A DNA stretch of 64,000 bases. It comes from Propioniciclava sp. MC1595. GTDB lineage: Bacteria; Actinomycetota; Actinomycetes; Propionibacteriales; Propionibacteriaceae. Position numbers and translations under genes: made by a program. The stretch is from contig NZ_CP071870.1 of the NCBI RefSeq assembly GCF_017569205.1, forward strand, positions 1-64,000. Reading direction: 5' to 3'. The notes under the pieces were generated by a model. The model worked only from the letters and a program-made list of their open reading frames with translations. It searched no databases and was not told the DNA's origin. Positions 1 through 7,952 of the stretch are shown here, in pieces; within the stretch, counting starts at the first letter, position 1; every line of letters begins with the position of its first letter.

Positions 1-104
1 GTGGAGGACCATTTGCCGGGGCTCGTCGCTTGGGGATAGCGTAACCCACCACGACCGCCGTAGTACGCCCCCACCACACGGGCGCGTGCCGCCCGTGTCG
101 TACC

Positions 105-137
105 TTGTCCACACGATGTGGACAGGGATGTGGACGA
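105..137. promoter_or_regulatory. DnaA-box cluster upstream of dnaA
   Basis: A perfect actinobacterial DnaA box, TTGTCCACA, lies at 105-113. It is followed by two inverted near-matches, TGTGGACAG at 117-125 and TGTGGACGA at 129-137, each with one mismatch to TGTGGACAA. The cluster ends 35 bases before the dnaA start, so DnaA autoregulation is the likely role. That role is inferred; the boxes are seen. Confidence 0.7.
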
Positions 138-172
138 TCGAGGCACCAGCACCACCCGAGGGGACGTGATCC

Positions 173-1561
173 ATGACGCAGGACGAGTCCTCGGCCCTCG
201 TCGCAGCATGGGGTCAGGTCTGTTCGCTCGCCCCCGACCCGGTCAAGCCCTGGGTCAAGGCGGCGCAGCCGCTGGCGCTGCACGAGTCCACCCTGGTCGT
301 GGCGGTGCCCAACGACTTCTCCCGTGAGCGGGTGGCCGTGCGCCACCGCGACTGGATCGAGTCGACGCTGGCCGGCCACTTCGGACGCCCCATCCACCTC
401 GCCGTCTCCGTCGACTCCTCGCTGGAGACCGACCTGGCGGACGCGACGGCCACGGCGTCCCCCGAGCTGCCGCTGGACGCGCCCACGCTGGGAGCCGGCT
501 CGGCGCCGACTGCGATCGGCAACGGCGACCGGCTGAACCCCAAGTACACGTTCGAGAACTTCGTCATCGGCTCGTCGAACCGCTTCGCGCACGCCGCGGC
601 GGTGGCGGTGGCCGAGGCGCCCGGCAAGTCGTACAACCCGCTGATGATCTACGGGCAGTCCGGGCTGGGGAAGACCCACCTGCTGCACGGCATCGGCCAC
701 TACGTGCGCCAGTACTTCCCCCAGGTGCGGGTCAAGTACGTCTCGACCGAGGAGCTCACGAACGACTTCATCAACGCGATCTCCGAGAACCGCACGGTCG
801 AGTTCCGGCGCACCTATCGCGACATCGACGTCCTGCTGATCGACGACATCCAGTTCCTGGAGAGCAAGATCCAGACGCAGGAGGAGTTCTTCCACACGTT
901 CAACACGCTGCACAACGCGCAGAAGCAGATCGTGATGACCTCCGACCGCCCGCCGAAGGCGCTCGAGGCCCTGGAGCCCCGGCTGCGCTCACGGTTCGAG
1001 TGGGGCCTGCTGACCGACATCCAGCCGCCGGACCTCGAGACGCGCATCGCGATCCTGCGGAAGAAGGCGACCGCCGAGAACCTGGTCGCCACCCCCGAGG
1101 TGCTCGAGTTCATCGCCGACAAGATCGCGACGAACATCCGCGAGCTCGAGGGCGCGCTGATTCGCGTCACGGCGTTCGCGTCGCTGAACCACCAGCCCGT
1201 CGACCTGCGCCTGGCCGAGGAGGTGTTGAAGGACCTCATCCCCGAGGGCGTCGAGGCCCAGATCACGCCGCCGCTGATCATGAGCCAGACCGCGAACTAC
1301 TTCAACATCACCGTCGACGACCTCTGCGGCCCCGCGCGCACCCACGTGCTGGTGACGGCCCGCCAGATCGCGATGTACCTGTGCCGCGAGCTCACCGACT
1401 TCTCGCTGCCCGCCATCGGGCGCCTCTTCGGCGGCCGCGACCACACGACGGTCATGCACGCGAACAAGAAGATCCGCCAGCTGATGGCCGAGCGTCGCAC
1501 GATCTACAACCAGGTCACCGAGCTCACCAACCGGATCAAGCAGGCGGCCTCGGCTCGCTGA
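173..1561 (+). CDS. dnaA: Chromosomal replication initiator protein DnaA
   Basis: DnaA binds DnaA boxes at oriC, melts the origin and recruits the helicase. The 462-residue product has a short N-terminal domain I and a variable linker. Its AAA+ core has Walker A GQSGLGKT at residues 161-168 and Walker B LLIDD at 221-225. The C-terminal DNA-binding domain carries the DnaA signature [14 protein letters not shown] from residue 420. The ATG at 173 follows the purine-rich GAGGGGAC at the usual distance. DnaA boxes lie on both sides of the gene, as expected next to the origin. Length and motifs match the family, and I see nothing unusual in it. Confidence 0.98.
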   Translation: MTQDESSALVAAWGQVCSLAPDPVKPWVKAAQPLALHESTLVVAVPNDFSRERVAVRHRDWIESTLAGHFGRPIHLAVSVDSSLETDLADATATASPELPLDAPTLGAGSAPTAIGNGDRLNPKYTFENFVIGSSNRFAHAAAVAVAEAPGKSYNPLMIYGQSGLGKTHLLHGIGHYVRQYFPQVRVKYVSTEELTNDFINAISENRTVEFRRTYRDIDVLLIDDIQFLESKIQTQEEFFHTFNTLHNAQKQIVMTSDRPPKALEALEPRLRSRFEWGLLTDIQPPDLETRIAILRKKATAENLVATPEVLEFIADKIATNIRELEGALIRVTAFASLNHQPVDLRLAEEVLKDLIPEGVEAQITPPLIMSQTANYFNITVDDLCGPARTHVLVTARQIAMYLCRELTDFSLPAIGRLFGGRDHTTVMHANKKIRQLMAERRTIYNQVTELTNRIKQAASAR

Positions 1562-2007
1562 TGTCGGCCCCTCGGGGCGACACTCACCCTCCTGACACCG
1601 GAGCCCTGTCAGTTCCTGTCCCGGTTGAGTGTCGCGCCACCGCCGCACTGGGGAAGTTCTCCCCAAAACCCTGTGGAGAAGTGGATCATCCTGTGGAAAG
1701 AGGAACGGGGCGGAAACGGCCTCCACAAATCCTCCCCGTGTAGTTCCGAGTTGCCCACACCGGCGTCCCACCCCGAATCGCCGAGCTGACAGCAGCAAAC
1801 GCCGCTCGTCCACGGGATCCACAGGCGTTACTACGACAAGGAAAAGAAAGACATCTCCATCTCCCAAACCTCACGAACCTGCCCGGGTGTGGGTAACCAA
1901 CCGCACCCGCACAGTCAGGATAGGATCGGCAGAGCAGCCACCCGAAGGAGCATTCACGACGAAGCTCCCACGCGGGTGCCGTCGAACCGTGACCCCTGGG
2001 AGCATCA
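1562..2007. other. Putative oriC (dnaA-dnaN intergenic region)
   Basis: This 446-base gap between dnaA and dnaN has no convincing gene. It holds several degenerate DnaA boxes. Single-mismatch copies are TGTGGAGAA (1672-1680), TTGCCCACA (1751-1759) and TGTGGGTAA (1888-1896). Two-mismatch copies lie near 1692, 1806 and 1815. A purine-rich, less GC-rich stretch near 1836-1870 is a candidate unwinding element. The dnaA-dnaN gap is the usual oriC site in actinobacteria. No experiment or skew calculation was available here. Confidence 0.75.
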
Positions 2008-3168
2008 GTGAAGATTCGTGTCGAGCGTGACGTCCTGGCCGACGCCGTCCAGTGGGTGGCCCGCAGCCTGCCCAACCGGCCGAGCGTGCCGATCCTGGCG
2101 GGCCTGCGCATGGAGGCGGCCGGCAACCAGGTCGTGCTGTCGAGCTTCGACTACGAGACCTCCGCCAAGGTGACGATCGCCGCCGACGTGCAGGACGAGG
2201 GCGTCGCCCTGGTGTCCGGCCGCCTGCTGGCCGACATCGCGCGCAGCCTGCCCGCCAAGCCGGTCGACCTCGAGGCCGACACCTCCAAGATGGAGATCAC
2301 CTGTGGTTCGGCGCGGTTCACGCTGCAGTTGCTCCCCGTGGGCGAGTACCCCGACCTGCCCGAGATGCCTGTCTCGACCGGCACCGTGACCCCCGAGACG
2401 TTCGCCCAGGCCGTCTCCCAGGTCGTCGTCGCCGCCGGACGCGACGAGCTGCTGCCGGTCTTCACCGGCGTCCGCGTCGAGATCGAGGGCGACACGCTCA
2501 GCCTGCTCGCGACCGACCGCTATCGCATGGCGCTCAAGGAGCTGCCCTGGAACCCGACCTCGCGCAACACCGAGGCGGCCGCGCTCGTCCCGGCGAAGGT
2601 GCTCGCCGAGTCGAGCAAGTCGATGACCCAGGGCGAGAAGATCTCCCTCAGCCTGTCCTCCGGTGAGGGCGGCGACGGCCTGATCGGCTTCGAGGGCGAG
2701 GGCACCAACGGCACCCGCCAGATCACCACCCGCCTGCTCGACGGCGAGTTCCCCAAGGTCCGCCACCTGATGAACGTCCAGCCGAGCGTGACCGTGCGGG
2801 CGAACACCTCCGAGATCGTCGCGGCCGTCAAGCGCGTCGCCCTGGTCGCCGAGCGCAACACGAGCTTGCGCATGGTCATCAACGACGACCACATCACGCT
2901 CGAGGCCGCCACGGGCGACCAGGCGCAGGCGGTCGAGGCCGTCGAGGCGACCGTCGTCGACGAGACGGGCAACGGCGTGGCCATGACCGCGGCCGGCTTC
3001 AACCCCCACTACCTGCTCGACGCCCTCAACGCGCTCGACACCCCGTGCGTGAACTTCGCCTTCACCGCGCCCGGCAAGCCCTGCCTGCTGACGCCGCTGG
3101 TTGAGCTCGACGGTGAGCCGTCGACCGACTACAAGCACGTCATCATGCTCATGCGCCTGCCCCAGTAG
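2008..3168 (+). CDS. dnaN: DNA polymerase III subunit beta (sliding clamp)
   Basis: The beta clamp encircles DNA and tethers the replicative polymerase. The 386-residue product starts at a GTG (MKIRVERDVLADAV) and has the length of the three-domain clamp. The conserved ends are present: an N-terminal basic start and a C-terminal HVIMLMRLPQ with the typical clamp M(P/L)(M/I)R-like tail. GGGAG at 1998-2002 can serve as the ribosome site. recF starts one base after the stop, so the two genes are probably cotranscribed. Confidence 0.98.
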   Translation: MKIRVERDVLADAVQWVARSLPNRPSVPILAGLRMEAAGNQVVLSSFDYETSAKVTIAADVQDEGVALVSGRLLADIARSLPAKPVDLEADTSKMEITCGSARFTLQLLPVGEYPDLPEMPVSTGTVTPETFAQAVSQVVVAAGRDELLPVFTGVRVEIEGDTLSLLATDRYRMALKELPWNPTSRNTEAAALVPAKVLAESSKSMTQGEKISLSLSSGEGGDGLIGFEGEGTNGTRQITTRLLDGEFPKVRHLMNVQPSVTVRANTSEIVAAVKRVALVAERNTSLRMVINDDHITLEAATGDQAQAVEAVEATVVDETGNGVAMTAAGFNPHYLLDALNALDTPCVNFAFTAPGKPCLLTPLVELDGEPSTDYKHVIMLMRLPQ

Positions 3169-3169
3169 G

Positions 3170-4369
3170 TTGTTCGTCACCCAGCTCAGCCTGGCCGACT
3201 TCCGCTCCTGGGAGTTCGCCGAACTCAGCCTCGCGCCCGGCGTCACCACGCTCACCGGACGCAACGGGCAGGGCAAGACCAATCTCGTCGAGGCGATCGA
3301 GTACCTGGCCACGCTGGGCTCGCACCGCGTCGCCTCGGACGCCCCGCTGATCCGGTTCGGCGCACCCCGGGCCATCGTCCGGGCCCGCGTGCAGGCCGGG
3401 CTGGACGACCCCCGCGCGTTGGGGCTGGAGATCGAGATCCACCAGGGCCGGGCGAACAAGGCGTCGCTCAACCGCGGACCACTCCGCCGCGTGCGCGACA
3501 TCCTCGGCGCCTTGCGCGTCGTGCTCTTCTCACCCGAGGACCTCGCCCTCGTCAAGGGCGACCCCTCCGACCGGCGCCGCTTCATCGACGACCTCCTGAC
3601 CCAGCGCTGGCCGCGGCTGGCCGGCGTGCGCGCCGATTACGACCGCGTGCTGCGCCAGCGGTCGATGCTGCTGAAGTCCTTGTCCGGACGCCGTGGGTCC
3701 ACGTTCCCCGACGCTGCCGCGACCCTCGACGTCTGGGACGACCAACTCGCCACCCTCGGCGGCGAGATCATCGCGGCCCGGCTGCAGACGCTGGCTGAGA
3801 TGGCGCCGTTCGTCGCCGAGGCCTACCTGGCGATCGCGCCCAGCAACAACGATGCGGTGGTCGCCTACCGGTCGAGCTCGCTCGGTCTGGATCCGGCGCC
3901 GGGGGAGCCCCTTCGCCCTTCGGTCCCTGAGCTTGTCGAAGGGCACATCACCACCGCCACCCCCGACGAGGTTGCCGCCCTGCTGAAGGAGTGCATGCTG
4001 GATCGCCGCCAGGAGGAGGTCGCCCGCGGCGTCACGCTCGTCGGCCCCCACCGCGACGACCTGGTGTTGTCGTTGGGGCACCTCCCCGCCAAGGGGTACG
4101 CCTCGCACGGGGAGTCCTGGTCGTTCGCCCTGTCGCTGCGCCTGGGCGCCTACGCGCTGCTGCGTGCCGATGGTGTCGAGCCGGTGCTCATCCTCGACGA
4201 CGTGTTCGCCGAGCTCGACGAAGTGCGTCGCGAACGCCTGGCCGAGCGCATCGCCGGTGCGGAGCAGGTGATCATCACCGCCGCGGTCGCCTCCGATGTG
4301 CCGGCGTCACTGGCCGGCAAGCGCTGGATCATCCACGAGGGAACTGTCACGCTGGATGCCGATGAGTGA
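3170..4369 (+). CDS. recF: DNA replication and repair protein RecF
   Basis: RecF is an SMC-like ATPase that helps load RecA at gaps. I chose the TTG at 3170, one base after the dnaN stop, because the product then begins MFVTQLSLADFRSW like other RecF proteins. Walker A is GRNGQGKTN, the signature region reads KGYASHGESWSFALS, and Walker B is LILDDVFAELD. The 399 residues are slightly longer than usual. A palindromic repeat unit at 3915-3944 inserts an in-frame PSVPELVEG stretch between conserved segments. The stop overlaps the next gene's start. Confidence 0.95.
   Translation: MFVTQLSLADFRSWEFAELSLAPGVTTLTGRNGQGKTNLVEAIEYLATLGSHRVASDAPLIRFGAPRAIVRARVQAGLDDPRALGLEIEIHQGRANKASLNRGPLRRVRDILGALRVVLFSPEDLALVKGDPSDRRRFIDDLLTQRWPRLAGVRADYDRVLRQRSMLLKSLSGRRGSTFPDAAATLDVWDDQLATLGGEIIAARLQTLAEMAPFVAEAYLAIAPSNNDAVVAYRSSSLGLDPAPGEPLRPSVPELVEGHITTATPDEVAALLKECMLDRRQEEVARGVTLVGPHRDDLVLSLGHLPAKGYASHGESWSFALSLRLGAYALLRADGVEPVLILDDVFAELDEVRRERLAERIAGAEQVIITAAVASDVPASLAGKRWIIHEGTVTLDADE
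3915..3944. repeat. Dispersed palindromic repeat inside recF
   Basis: Perfect 8-base arms GCCCTTCG (3915-3922) and CGAAGGGC (3937-3944) flank the loop GTCCCTGAGCTTGT. The same core, TCCCTGAGCTTGTCGAAGGG, recurs at 24345-24364 between gyrB and gyrA. The unit is read through in frame within RecF. Confidence 0.75.
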
Positions 4370-4886
4370 CCTGCCCGACGACGAGACCGAGGCCGTCCCG
4401 TTCGACCCGACGGGGCTCGACCTCGCGCGCCAGGTCGCGGCCGCGGCCGGCCGGTTCGCGCCCGCGCCACCCCCGCGCAAGAAGCTGCGGAAGAAGGCCG
4501 GACCGGGGCGCGGGGCGTCCGGCAAGGAGAGGGGCGAGCCGCTGAGCCTGGGTGAGGCGCTCGAGGGCGTCATCGAGGATCGAGGCTGGGGCACCCAGGT
4601 GAACGTCCACCTGCTGCTGGGCCGCTGGGCCGAGCTGGTGGGGGACGCCGTCGCGCAGCACTCCACGCCCGAGGCGTACCGCGATCGGGTCGTCGTCGTG
4701 CGGACGACGTCGACCAACTGGGCCGCCCAGCTGCGGTTGATGGCGCCGCAGATCGTCGCGAAGATGAACGCCACCCTGGGCCAGGGCACGGTCAAACGCG
4801 TGCAGATCCTGGGGCCGGAGGCGCCGAGCTGGCGCCACGGGCCGCGCTCGGTGAAGGGGCGCGGCCCGCGGGACACCTACGGGTAG
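4362..4886 (+). CDS. DciA-like helicase loader (DUF721)
   Basis: DUF721/DciA proteins promote loading of the replicative helicase in bacteria that lack DnaC or DnaI, and in actinobacteria the gene follows recF as here. The product is 174 residues. A low-complexity basic linker of about 65 residues (PPPRKKLRKKAGPGR) precedes the conserved domain (GWGTQVNVHLLLGRWAELVGD and TSTNWAAQLRLM). The ATG at 4362 overlaps the recF stop. An ATG six bases earlier, at 4356, is also in frame. The gene ends 9 bases from the convergent histidine kinase gene. Confidence 0.88.
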   Translation: MSDLPDDETEAVPFDPTGLDLARQVAAAAGRFAPAPPPRKKLRKKAGPGRGASGKERGEPLSLGEALEGVIEDRGWGTQVNVHLLLGRWAELVGDAVAQHSTPEAYRDRVVVVRTTSTNWAAQLRLMAPQIVAKMNATLGQGTVKRVQILGPEAPSWRHGPRSVKGRGPRDTYG

Positions 4887-4895
4887 TACGCCAGG

Positions 4896-6026
4896 TCAGC
4901 GCTGGCCGGTGGGGAGCGTCACGTGCGTGCGCCACTGGCCGTTCACCAACGACACCTCGGCCGTCCCGTTGAGCAGACGGAGGCGCTCCTCCATGCCGAT
5001 CAGCCCCAACCCTTTGGCGCCGATCCGCTTGGAACGGGTGCGGTTGACGAACAACCCGTGCAAGAGCCCGTCCTCCTCGTACACGGAGAACCAGCAGGTC
5101 GAGCCCGAGGGGGCGTGCTTGATGATGTTGTTGGTCGCCTCACGGACGATCTTGGCCAAGGTGGCGGAACGGGCTGGGGACACCGCTCCCAGGCGGATGT
5201 CGGTGTGGACGATCAGGCCATGCAGGCGGAGGCGCTCAGCTTGGTCCTCGATCATGGTCGTGAGGGCGTCGGGGCCGGGGAGGATCGTCGCGGGGATGAC
5301 GGACGGGTGGCCATCTCGGAGGGACGACAACAGCTGCCGCAGGTCCCTCGCTGCTGAGGCACAGTCCTCTGCGATGCGACCCAACTCGTCACGGGTCGCG
5401 TCCGGGACGCCGGGGTCCTCCGCGGCCATCCATGCGCGCATGGCGGCGTGGGACAGGCTCTGGGCGGTCGTGTCGTGCAGCTCCCGGGCAAGTTCGAGCC
5501 GGAGCTCCTCGATTCGAAGGCGTGACTCCTCCCGCTGGTGGGAGAGGCGAGCGGCAGCGAGCCGCCACAGCAGGGCGGCACCGACGGCCACCAACGTCGT
5601 GACGGCGAAGGGCGTGAAGGACCGAAGCGTCGGGTCGAAGTTGTCGAGGTGCAGGACGAGCCCCACGAAGGAGCCAGTGATCATGGCGGTGGTCAGCGCG
5701 ACCGAGAACCGGTGGTTGCGTGCCGCCGCTGAGGCTGCATTGATGAGGAGCGCAATGGAGGCCGTCGTCGTCTCCGCCGCGGGGATGAACAGTTCAACCC
5801 CGACAGCCACGAGGGCCAGACCGGCCGCCGGGACCGGCCAACGTCCGGACCCGGCAGCCGCCAAGTGGATGACCCCAGCTGTGACCCACGCCCATGGAGA
5901 CGTCTCGAAACTGTGCTGGATCGTGAAGACGAAAAGGAAGCTGAGTAGGGCAAGGCTGGGCTCGGCGAGGTAGCTGAGGGCCAGTCTTTCAGCGGGCTCC
6001 TCGCGAGGGGTGTGCGGCGGGAACAC
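4896..6026 (-). CDS. Sensor histidine kinase (HisKA_3 type)
   Basis: This 376-residue membrane kinase has about four to five hydrophobic segments in its first 160 residues. A HisKA_3 phosphoacceptor box follows (ELARELHDTTAQSLSH). The HATPase domain has an N box (REATNNIIKHAP) and a G box (GAKGLGLIGMEERL). Such kinases pair with NarL/LuxR-type regulators, and one lies just upstream at 6318-6959. The GTG start is 9 bases after the stop of a 47-codon ORF, which suggests translational coupling. As the last gene of the reverse RiPP block it probably regulates that block. The signal it senses is unknown. Confidence 0.9.
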   Translation of the reverse strand: MFPPHTPREEPAERLALSYLAEPSLALLSFLFVFTIQHSFETSPWAWVTAGVIHLAAAGSGRWPVPAAGLALVAVGVELFIPAAETTTASIALLINAASAAARNHRFSVALTTAMITGSFVGLVLHLDNFDPTLRSFTPFAVTTLVAVGAALLWRLAAARLSHQREESRLRIEELRLELARELHDTTAQSLSHAAMRAWMAAEDPGVPDATRDELGRIAEDCASAARDLRQLLSSLRDGHPSVIPATILPGPDALTTMIEDQAERLRLHGLIVHTDIRLGAVSPARSATLAKIVREATNNIIKHAPSGSTCWFSVYEEDGLLHGLFVNRTRSKRIGAKGLGLIGMEERLRLLNGTAEVSLVNGQWRTHVTLPTGQR

Positions 6027-6035
6027 CCCCGGAGT

Positions 6036-6179
6036 CTAGCGGGTCGGCTGGGACCTTACCGGGGGCAGCGGATCGGGATCACCCGACAGATCCAGCTGGT
6101 CCGATCCCTGAGCAGGAGCGTCAGGGATCGGACGAAGGAACAGGACGGTCGGGGACAGGGCGATCACGGCCTCGGTCAT
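6036..6179 (-). CDS. Small ORF (47 aa) between response regulator and kinase genes
   Basis: An ATG at 6179 is preceded at proper spacing by AAAGG. The ORF encodes 47 residues beginning MTEAVIALSPTVLF. It has a hydrophobic N-terminal half and a Pro/Asp-rich C-terminal half (GDPDPLPPV), with no cysteine. Its stop is 9 bases before the kinase GTG, which fits a real, coupled gene. I do not recognise a family. It could be a leader or coupling peptide, or a small regulator of the kinase. The missing Cys argues against a lanthipeptide precursor. Confidence 0.4.
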   Translation of the reverse strand: MTEAVIALSPTVLFLRPIPDAPAQGSDQLDLSGDPDPLPPVRSQPTR

Positions 6180-6317
6180 GGGGTGCCTTTCTCGGGTGGG
6201 GATTACGGCTCCACGGTAGGCACGACGGAGAGGCTGTGGTGGACCGGGTCTACCCGGGAGGATGCTTTGTCGACCGGGGTGGTTCACCCGGTCAACCTTC
6301 GGGTGGGTGACGCCTCG

Positions 6318-6959
6318 TCAGCGTGGGACGAGCCCCCAGGTGTGGGCCAGTGCGGCCAGCGCGGCGCGATTGGGTTGCTCGAGGCGGCTCAGCAGTCGGG
6401 ACACATAGGTCTTGACGGTGCTGGGCGACAGGAACAGGAGTTCGGCGATCTCGGCGTTGCTCAACCCGCGACCGACGTGGCCGAGGAGTTCCTTGTCGCT
6501 GTCCGTGAGGTGGTCCGGCGGAGGGGTGTGTCGCGAAGCGACCGTCCGGAGCAGGGAGGCGACGAGCTTGGGCGACACGAGCGCGTCACCGCTGTACGCG
6601 CTGCGCACGCCGTGGAGGACCAGGCCCGGGTTGTCGGACTTCAGGAGGAAGCCGGAGGCGCCAGCCTCCAGCGCCCTCACCAGGGACCGGTCATCGCCAA
6701 GAGCCGTGAAGCAGACAACCCGGCAGTTCACCGGTAGGGCCGTGATCCGCGCCGTGACTTCGATCCCGTCCAAGTGCGGCATGTGCAGGTCGACGATGGC
6801 CACGTCGGGCAGCAGTTCCTCGGCCAAGCGAACGGCTTCGGCGCCGTCGGAGGCGATCCCCACCAGTTCGAGGTCGGTGGCACGGGCGAGATACGTCTCG
6901 ATGGCGCGCTGGGCGAGGGGGTCATCCTCAGCGAGGAGGACGCGGATGTGGGGTGACAT
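6318..6959 (-). CDS. Response regulator, NarL/LuxR family
   Basis: This 213-residue regulator starts MSPHIRVLLAEDDPLAQ. The receiver domain has the acidic pair (EDD) near residue 10, the phosphoacceptor Asp in VAIVDLHMPHLDG, and conserved FTALGD and LLKS segments. A LuxR helix-turn-helix forms the C-terminus (LSNAEIAELLFLSPSTVKTYV). The open frame continues upstream through other genes, but the ATG at 6959 gives the canonical receiver start. It lies in the reverse RiPP block, upstream of its probable partner kinase, and probably controls the lanthipeptide genes. Confidence 0.93.
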   Translation of the reverse strand: MSPHIRVLLAEDDPLAQRAIETYLARATDLELVGIASDGAEAVRLAEELLPDVAIVDLHMPHLDGIEVTARITALPVNCRVVCFTALGDDRSLVRALEAGASGFLLKSDNPGLVLHGVRSAYSGDALVSPKLVASLLRTVASRHTPPPDHLTDSDKELLGHVGRGLSNAEIAELLFLSPSTVKTYVSRLLSRLEQPNRAALAALAHTWGLVPR

Positions 6960-7009
6960 GAACCCAATGTACGGGTCCGCGCCGGGAGTTGCGTCAGCCA
7001 GCCCGTTGC

Positions 7010-7912
7010 TCAGCCCCGTTCGTTGACCCCGTAGGTGATGCTCGAGGCCGCTTGCATCAGGGTCCGCGCGTAGACGCGGTCGGTCAGGGGCACGATGGCG
7101 CGCCCGATGAGGCCGAACGAACGTCGAGCGGCGACCCGCGTGATGTGGCATCCACCGGTGGCCCGCCGGATCTCGAACCGGTCGATCGTGAGGAGCTGAC
7201 CGGCGCGTGGCCCCTCGACCAGTTCGGCGCGCCACACGACGATGGAGGCACCGTCCTCCTGGCGGCTGCTGGGGTGCATGTGAACCGAGGTGTCCCCGCC
7301 TCGTTGGTGGTGGTGGATGGTGGTGCCGTCCCCGGAGCGCGTGGCACGGGTGGGATCGTATGCCCACCAGTCCAACGAGTCGGGTCGGATCAGGGCGTCG
7401 GTGACCGTCGCCCCCGGGACGGAGACGTACCAGGTGAGTCGCTGGACCCGAGCAGGTGCGGGTAGCTCCACGGGGGCTCCGGGGATTACCGTGGGGACGA
7501 AGGGGTCGACGGCCGTCACGTCCAGTTCGGCGGTGAGCATCGCCGGGCGAAGGCCGGCCGCTTCCACGAGGCGTGTCACGACGCCTGACGGGTCCTCGAG
7601 CAGACTCATCAACAGCGCAGCGGTCCCGGGGGCCGTCCGGAGGGCCTCCTCGGTCAGGGCCTGCGCCGGCGGTGTGAGGGGCAGTGTCGCCTTGGGGTGG
7701 GTCGCCGGCCCGGTAGCGGGACCGGTCAGGGCGACGACATGTGTCCTCGCGGAGTCGAGGCTGATCCCGTGCGTGCCGAGCAGCCGGGCTGCATCGCCGC
7801 CGGTCTGGAGGAGGCCGAGGTAGAGGTGGGCACGGTCGATCCGCGTCGCCCGGAGGCGCAGCGCCTCGCGGTGGGCGGCCGTCGTCCACAGGTTGGCGAG
7901 GTTGAGTGTCAT
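7010..7912 (-). CDS. Clp N-terminal domain protein with SRPBCC-like C-terminus
   Basis: The 300-residue product starts MTLNLANLWTTAAHREAL after a strong GGGAGGA site. Residues 1 to about 130 hold two Clp-N-type repeats (RIDRAHLYLGLLQ and TEEALRTAPGTAALLMSLL), normally the adaptor-binding part of ClpA/ClpC chaperones. No AAA+ ATPase follows. The last 150 or so residues contain a Trp/His-rich beta pattern (LTWYVSVPGATVTDAL and TTIHHHQRGGDTSVHMH) that resembles SRPBCC-fold proteins. The gene sits between the exporter and the response regulator. A chaperone, self-protection or immunity role is possible but unproven. Confidence 0.6.
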   Translation of the reverse strand: MTLNLANLWTTAAHREALRLRATRIDRAHLYLGLLQTGGDAARLLGTHGISLDSARTHVVALTGPATGPATHPKATLPLTPPAQALTEEALRTAPGTAALLMSLLEDPSGVVTRLVEAAGLRPAMLTAELDVTAVDPFVPTVIPGAPVELPAPARVQRLTWYVSVPGATVTDALIRPDSLDWWAYDPTRATRSGDGTTIHHHQRGGDTSVHMHPSSRQEDGASIVVWRAELVEGPRAGQLLTIDRFEIRRATGGCHITRVAARRSFGLIGRAIVPLTDRVYARTLMQAASSITYGVNERG

Positions 7913-7952
7913 GGGGGTCCTCCCTGTTGCTGGGTGATGGGGTGCTGAACTG

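Noticed and set aside
2005-3585. Long reverse open frame opposite dnaN and recF
   Set aside because: The forward genes are unmistakable. The antisense translation is low-complexity Arg/Gly/Ala text.
6960-7889. Long N-terminal extension of the response regulator frame
   Set aside because: The extension overlaps the Clp-N gene in another frame and reads as Arg/Pro-rich noise. The receiver domain starts exactly at the ATG at 6959.
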